A stretch of 64,000 bases of DNA from NCBI RefSeq assembly GCF_014650895.1, contig NZ_BMVV01000013.1, positions 125,097-189,096 on the forward strand, given 5' to 3'. The notes beneath the pieces are model-generated. The model had not been told where the DNA came from, searched no databases, and saw nothing but the letters and a program-made list of their open reading frames with translations. A program made the position numbers and the translations under genes. Shown one piece after another: positions 59,966 through 64,000 of the stretch. The number at the start of each line of letters is the position of its first letter. Positions within the stretch are counted from its first letter, which is position 1. This DNA comes from Streptomyces omiyaensis. GTDB taxonomy: Bacteria; Actinomycetota; Actinomycetes; Streptomycetales; Streptomycetaceae.

Positions 59966-61293
59966 GATCCACCGCCCTTCCGGAAGCGCCGGATGTTGAA
60001 GACCATCGCCGGGACGACGAGCGCCAGCAGCAGCACGCTGAGGGCGCTGCCGAGCCCCTGGTCGTTGCCGCCGCCGAAGGAGACCAGCCACATCCGGGTG
60101 GCCAGCACGTTCGCCTCCTCCTGCACCGGGCCGGGGGCGATGACGTACACGAGGTCGAAGACCTTCATCACGTTGATGACCAGGGTCACGAAGACGACGG
60201 TGAGGACGGGGGCGAGCAGCGGGACCGTGATCCGGCGGAAGACCTGCCGCTCGTTCGCGCCGTCGACGCGGGCCGCCTCCAGGACGTCCCGGGGGAGGGC
60301 CGCGAGCCCCGCCCCGATCAGCACCATGGAGAAGCCGGTCCACACCCACAGGTAGGCGCCGATGATCGCCGGGGTGACGAGGGCCGGTCCGAGCCAGTCG
60401 ACCCCGCCGTACCCGGCGGCGAAGTTGGCGGCGGGCACCCGCAGCCGGTACGTGCCGTCGCCGAGCCCGTCGAGCCGGAAGGTGCCGTCGGCGGCCGTCC
60501 GGGCGGACGCCACCACCCGGCCGTCGCCGACCGCCTCGACCGTCATCCCGGGCAGTCCCTTCTCCTGCCGGTCCACCACTCCCGGCCGGCCGCCCGTCCC
60601 GGGCGTGAAGTCCAGGTAGACGGTCCCGGCCAGCCCGTCCGGTGCCGGGGCCGGGGTCCGCGCCGGTTCCGGGCCGCCCGGTACGGCCCCGGGGGCCACG
60701 CCCACGAAGGGCAGGGCGGCGACGGAGCCGGGCCGGAGCTCGCCGGACAGGTAGCCGTCGGCCGGTCCGCCGGTCAGGCCCTCGCCCTCCCGGGCGCGGG
60801 CGGTCGGATAGGGGGCCGGCGCGTCGAAGGCGTCGTGGACGCCGACCACGACCGCGTTGAGGACGCCCCGGTCGGGGTCCTGCTCGTAGGTCAGCCGGAA
60901 GACGATGCCCGCGGCGAGGAAGGACACGGCCATCGGCAGGAACAGCACCAGCTTGAACGCGGTGGCCCAGCGGATCCTCTCGGTGAGGACGGCGAGGACC
61001 AGCCCGAGGCCGGTGAGCAGGGCGGGGGCGACGACCACCCAGATCGCGCTGTTGCGCAGGGCCTTCAGGGTGGCCGGGTCCCGGACCATCTCCACGTAGT
61101 TGTCCGCGCCGACGAACCGGTCGCCGCCCGCGTCGAAGAGGCTGCGGCCGACGGAGAAGACGACCGGGTAGGCGACGAGGGCGCCGAGGAGCAGGAGGGC
61201 GGGCAGGGCGAAGGCGGCGCCGAGGAGCCGCTTCCTGCGCAGGGCGCGCCGCCGCGGGTCCGCCGCGGCGCGCGTCGTCGGGTGCCGGTCCAT
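59962..61293 (-). CDS. Sugar ABC transporter permease (MalF type) with a large inserted extracellular domain
   Basis: 443 residues, about 130 longer than usual. Helices 1-3 (about 24-135) are normal and reach VSFLAAGIVFRLTYEQDPDRG. Then a soluble insert of about 150 residues follows (150-300). Its second half (VYLDFTPGTGGRPG, GLPGMTVEAVGDG, TAADGTFRLDGLGDGTYRLR) looks like a prealbumin/CNA_B-type beta-sandwich. The helices resume at LVTPAIIGAYLWVWTGFSMVL, with EAARVDGANERQVFRRITVP as EAA loop. The insert lies outside the membrane, where MalF of E. coli also has a big loop that grips its binding protein. ATG 61293 starts 12 bases after the binding-protein gene. Confidence 0.88.
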   Translation of the reverse strand: MDRHPTTRAAADPRRRALRRKRLLGAAFALPALLLLGALVAYPVVFSVGRSLFDAGGDRFVGADNYVEMVRDPATLKALRNSAIWVVVAPALLTGLGLVLAVLTERIRWATAFKLVLFLPMAVSFLAAGIVFRLTYEQDPDRGVLNAVVVGVHDAFDAPAPYPTARAREGEGLTGGPADGYLSGELRPGSVAALPFVGVAPGAVPGGPEPARTPAPAPDGLAGTVYLDFTPGTGGRPGVVDRQEKGLPGMTVEAVGDGRVVASARTAADGTFRLDGLGDGTYRLRVPAANFAAGYGGVDWLGPALVTPAIIGAYLWVWTGFSMVLIGAGLAALPRDVLEAARVDGANERQVFRRITVPLLAPVLTVVFVTLVINVMKVFDLVYVIAPGPVQEEANVLATRMWLVSFGGGNDQGLGSALSVLLLALVVPAMVFNIRRFRKGGGS

Positions 61294-61305
61294 GGCGGGC
61301 CGGCC

Positions 61306-62634
61306 TCAGTTCCCGTACGCCTTGGCCGCCGCGGCCTCCAGGGCGGCCGCGGTCCGCTCCGGGTCCGAGGGGTCGCGCAGGAAGTCCTGGAGGAGCTTCC
61401 ACTCGCCGGCGCCCTTGGTGCCGCCGAAGGCGGCGGGAGCCTGGTCGGACATGTCGAAGCGGACCGAGTCGCCGGCGGCGACGAGCGAGGCGGCGGTGGC
61501 GCGGGCGGTGTCGTCCGCGTACGCCTCCGGCTTCACGTCCTTGTTGGGGGAGAGGAAGCCGCCGGCGCCGGCCCACACCGCCGCGGCCTCCGGGGTGGCC
61601 AGGAACTCCAGGAGCCTCATGCCCGCCTCGGCGTTCTTCGCGTCCTTGAGGACGACGGCGGCGTCGCCGCCGCTGACCACGGGCGCCTTCCCCGCGCCGA
61701 CCGGCGGGAAGGCGAAGAACGCGGCGTCCTCGCCGGGCTTCCTGCCGAACTCGTCCCGGGCGACGCCACCGACGAAGTCGCCCTCGTAGACCAGGGCGGC
61801 CTCGGGTTCGGGCCCGAAGACCTTCTCGACGGAGCCGGGGAAGTCGGTGCGCAGCGCCTCGGCGGCGCCGCCGGCCACCAGCCGCTCGTCCTCGAACACC
61901 TCGGCGAGGGTGGTGAGCGCGGTGACGACGCTGGGGTCGGTCCACTTCAGCTCGTGGCGGGCGAGCAGGTCGTACTTCTCCGGTCCGGCCTGCGACAGGT
62001 AGACGTTCTCGAACCAGTCGGTGAGGGTCCAGCCGTCCTCTCCGGCGACGGCGAAGGCGGGCAGGCCGGAGTCGGCGAGCGTCCGGCCCGCGGCGAGGAG
62101 CTCGTCCCAGGTCTTCGGCTCGGTGACCCCGGCCCGTTCGAGCGCGTCGGGGGCGTACCAGACGGTCGACTTGTGGGCGGCCTTGAAGTAGAGGCCGTAG
62201 AAGGTGCCGTCGACCGTGCCGTACTCCTTCCACACCGGCGCCAGGTTGCCGCCGGCGGTCGCGGCGGCCCGTTCGGAGAGCGGCGCGAGCCAGCCGGCCC
62301 CGGCGAACTGCCGGAGCACGCCGACCTGGGGGACGAGCACCACGTCGGGGGCGTTGCCGCCCTCGATCTTGCTGCCGACGAAGGTGGAGACGTTGTCCCC
62401 GGAGGGGACGAAGACGGTCTTGGCGCCGGTCTTCGCGCCGAACGCGTCGAGGACCTTCTTGAAGTTCGTCTGCTCGCCGCCGGTCCACACGCCGGCGACG
62501 GTGACGGTGGTGCCGCTCAGCTCGCCGCCGGATCCGGGGGCGGCCGGATCGTCCCCGCAGCCGGTGGCGGTGAGGGCGAGGGCCGCGGCGAGCGCGCCGG
62601 CGGCCCGGAGGGTGGTGAGGGAGGGTCGTCGCAT
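61306..62634 (-). CDS. Sugar-binding lipoprotein of the second ABC importer
   Basis: 442 residues. The signal peptide ends at LTATGC (Cys26). Extracellular-domain patterns include TVTVAGVWTGGEQTNFKKVLDAF, GGNAPDVVLVPQVGVLRQFA, and LYFKAAHKSTVWYAPDALERAG, typical of family 1 solute-binding proteins. The sugar is unknown. GGAAGGA precedes ATG 62634. The promoter has TTGACA (62694-62689, minus strand) and TAACAT (62669-62664) with a 19-base spacer. Confidence 0.9.
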   Translation of the reverse strand: MRRPSLTTLRAAGALAAALALTATGCGDDPAAPGSGGELSGTTVTVAGVWTGGEQTNFKKVLDAFGAKTGAKTVFVPSGDNVSTFVGSKIEGGNAPDVVLVPQVGVLRQFAGAGWLAPLSERAAATAGGNLAPVWKEYGTVDGTFYGLYFKAAHKSTVWYAPDALERAGVTEPKTWDELLAAGRTLADSGLPAFAVAGEDGWTLTDWFENVYLSQAGPEKYDLLARHELKWTDPSVVTALTTLAEVFEDERLVAGGAAEALRTDFPGSVEKVFGPEPEAALVYEGDFVGGVARDEFGRKPGEDAAFFAFPPVGAGKAPVVSGGDAAVVLKDAKNAEAGMRLLEFLATPEAAAVWAGAGGFLSPNKDVKPEAYADDTARATAASLVAAGDSVRFDMSDQAPAAFGGTKGAGEWKLLQDFLRDPSDPERTAAALEAAAAKAYGN

Positions 62635-62757
62635 GGTCGTCCTTCCATCGCTTCGATGCATTCATGTTAAGTAGCGATGGCGAAGGCATGTCAACGGTCG
62701 CGTCTCAACCTGCTTGAGAACAAGCCTTCTTGGGCATGCATATGGAGGACGTCGAAA
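62635..62757 (-). promoter_or_regulatory. Promoter region of the second importer
   Basis: The region is less GC-rich than its surroundings. On the minus strand TTGACA and TAACAT form a near-consensus promoter. TCTCAA-N5-TTGAGA (62703-62719) lies just upstream of the -35 box, and CATCGCT/AGCGATG arms lie around the -10 box. Either may bind a regulator; none is encoded nearby in the window. Confidence 0.5.
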
Positions 62758-62786
62758 CCCCTCTACCTAACGGGTAGGTAGAGGGG
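62758..62786 (-). terminator. Terminator hairpin with T-run
   Basis: CCCCTCTACCT pairs with AGGTAGAGGGG around a 7-base loop; read on the minus strand it is followed by TTTC. It ends the transcript of the binding-protein gene at the right edge. Confidence 0.75.
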
Positions 62787-62813
62787 TCGGAGACGGAAGG
62801 GAGGGCCGTGACC

Positions 62814-64000
62814 TCAGGGACCGGCGGGACCCGGCGCCCCGCGCCCCGCGTGCGGGATCGCCGCCAGCTCCCGGGTCAGCCGCAGCACGCCCTCCTCCGG
62901 CGAGGTCCGCAGCGCGAGCACGTCCTGCGCCACCGCCTGCACCGCCAGGCTCACCTGGTCGTACCGCGCGCTCTTCGGCCGCGGCACCGCCGCCAGCACG
63001 CTCTCCCGCAGGATCGGCAGGTACGGATGGGCCGCCACCAGCTCCGGATCCGCGTACAGCGAGGCCCGCACCGGCGGCAGGGAACCCCGCGTCAGCACCT
63101 GGCGCTGCACCCGCTCGCTCGTCAGGTACGCCAGGAAGTCGGCGGCCGTCGCGGGATGCCGCGACCGGGCCGACACCGCCAGGTTGGAACCGCCCAGCAC
63201 GCTCCTGCCCGGCCCGTACGGCCCCGGCAGCGGCGCCGCCTCGAAGCGGCCCGCCACCCTCGACCCCGCCCGTCCCGCGTCCGCGTACACGTACGGCCAG
63301 TTCCGCAGGAACAGCAGCCGCCCCTCCTCGAAGGCCGCCCGGGACTCCTCCTCCGTGAACCGCAGCGCCTCCGCCGGGATCCACCCCTCCCGCACCCCGC
63401 CCGCGAGGAACGCCAGGGCCGCCCGCGCGGCGTCCGAGTCCACCCCGACCCGCGCGCCCTCCTCGCTCAGCACCGCGCCGCCCGCCGACGCGATCGCCTC
63501 CGTGACGTTCACCGTCAGCCCCTCGTACGGCAGGAACTGGCCCGCGTACCCCGCGAGGCCGTGCCGCGGCGCCAGCGTCCGCGCGAGGCGCGCCAGCTCC
63601 GCCCAGGTGCGCGGCGCCCGCTCGCCCGCCGCGTCCAGCACGTCCTTGCGGTAGTACAGCAACCCCGCGTTGGTCACGTACGGCACCGCGTACAGCCGGC
63701 CCCGGAACGTCGCCGTCCCCACCACCGGCGGCAGGAAGGCCCCCAGGTCGAACCGCTCCGGCTCCAGGGGGGCGATCAGACCCGCCGCCGCGAACTCCGG
63801 CGTCCACGCCACGTCGATGTTCAGCACGTCGAAGCGGCGGCTCCCGGAGCGCAGCTCGCTCAGCATCTGCGCCCGCGTCTCGTCCGCCGAGTCCGGCAGC
63901 TCCACCAGCGCCACCGGCTCCGCCGGCCGCTCCGCGTTCCACTCCGCCACCAGCGGCGCCAGGTAGTCGGTGAGGTCCCCCGCCGTCACGAAGGTCAGCG
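62814..64000 (-). CDS. Extracellular solute-binding protein, C-terminal part (partial)
   Basis: The gene runs off the right edge; about 395 codons are present. The frame continues to the edge as LTFVTAGDLTDYLAPLVAEWN, the usual first strand of family 1 binding proteins, so only the signal peptide and a short N-terminus are missing. FDVLNIDVAWTPEFAAAGLIAPL, VPYVTNAGLLYYRKDVLDAAGE and RSVLGGSNLAVSARSRHPATAADFLAYL are characteristic. It is a sugar-binding protein by pattern. The permeases may lie outside the window. Confidence 0.88.
   Translation of the reverse strand, partial: LTFVTAGDLTDYLAPLVAEWNAERPAEPVALVELPDSADETRAQMLSELRSGSRRFDVLNIDVAWTPEFAAAGLIAPLEPERFDLGAFLPPVVGTATFRGRLYAVPYVTNAGLLYYRKDVLDAAGERAPRTWAELARLARTLAPRHGLAGYAGQFLPYEGLTVNVTEAIASAGGAVLSEEGARVGVDSDAARAALAFLAGGVREGWIPAEALRFTEEESRAAFEEGRLLFLRNWPYVYADAGRAGSRVAGRFEAAPLPGPYGPGRSVLGGSNLAVSARSRHPATAADFLAYLTSERVQRQVLTRGSLPPVRASLYADPELVAAHPYLPILRESVLAAVPRPKSARYDQVSLAVQAVAQDVLALRTSPEEGVLRLTRELAAIPHAGRGAPGPAGP

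Noticed and set aside
59117..62689. A 1190-residue minus-strand frame through the second importer
   Set aside because: Only the last 282 codons are the MalG-type permease; the rest is an out-of-phase reading of the MalF-type permease and binding protein and is Arg-rich.

Overview
The window is actinomycete chromosome, almost certainly Streptomyces. It is very GC-rich with G/C-saturated third codon positions. It uses GTG starts freely, places purine-rich GGAGG or GGAAGG ribosome sites before many genes, and has several genes that look leaderless (a TANNNT box 6-7 bases before the start codon). The gene content fits: two SpoIIE-type phosphatases, CebEFG-like sugar import, HelR, a fused SecDF, a LAL-type LuxR regulator, and many lipoproteins. 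I saw no rRNA, tRNA, IS element, CRISPR array or phage module. All assignments were made by reading sequence; no database search was run.

Layout. 1-3.5 kb: the 3' end of a cholesterol-oxidase-like flavoprotein, a coupled pair (DapB-like dehydrogenase and AhpD-like protein), an acetyltransferase and an L,D-transpeptidase lipoprotein. 3.5-6.5 kb: type II NADH dehydrogenase divergent from an AspT/YidE-type transporter. 6.6-8.5 kb: TetR regulator and methyltransferase, divergent, with two matching palindromes just before the methyltransferase. 8.5-12.4 kb: beta-propeller lipoprotein, collagen-like repeat protein, RNase HI with a Cys/His tail, and a RimJ-type acetyltransferase. 12.4-15.7 kb: a folded leader sequence before a cation/proton antiporter, two small membrane proteins and a CsbD-like repeat protein. 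16-21 kb: acyl-CoA hydrolase, acyltransferase, small secreted protein, fused SecDF. 21-29 kb: MBL hydrolase, YrdB protein, YrdC-like protein, PAS-GAF-SpoIIE-HATPase regulator, phosphodiester-glycosidase-type protein, HD protein and GPP34 protein.

29-40.4 kb is the most coherent region. HelR lies behind a 25-bp palindrome matching the rifamycin-associated element. Next comes a glucan-utilisation cluster: GH1 beta-glucosidase, two ABC permeases and a sugar-binding lipoprotein in one operon, divergent from a secreted GH81 endo-beta-1,3-glucanase, with a LacI regulator at the far end. Three copies of one operator core (GAGAGCGCTCTC) lie before the binding protein, the glucanase and the regulator. 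The enzyme set points to beta-1,3-glucan (laminarin or callose) use: cut outside, import the oligosaccharides, split them to glucose inside.

40.4-50.3 kb: PQQ-type propeller protein, small lipoprotein, an MFS gene broken by three frame changes (one a 19-bp tandem duplication), a class-C-like serine hydrolase, a sigma-like/zinc-motif/transmembrane/CAP fusion protein and a LAL regulator. 50.4-59 kb: a secreted polyester-hydrolase (cutinase/PET-hydrolase family) homologue, small alpha/beta hydrolase, DUF1269-type protein, baeRF-type protein, MarR regulator, a second PAS-SpoIIE phosphatase, a zinc D,D-peptidase and a NUDIX-like protein. 59-64 kb: a second sugar ABC importer (binding protein and two permeases, one with a large inserted extracellular domain) and, running off the right edge, another binding protein. 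Neither importer has an ATPase gene here, consistent with the shared MsiK-type ATPase of streptomycetes.
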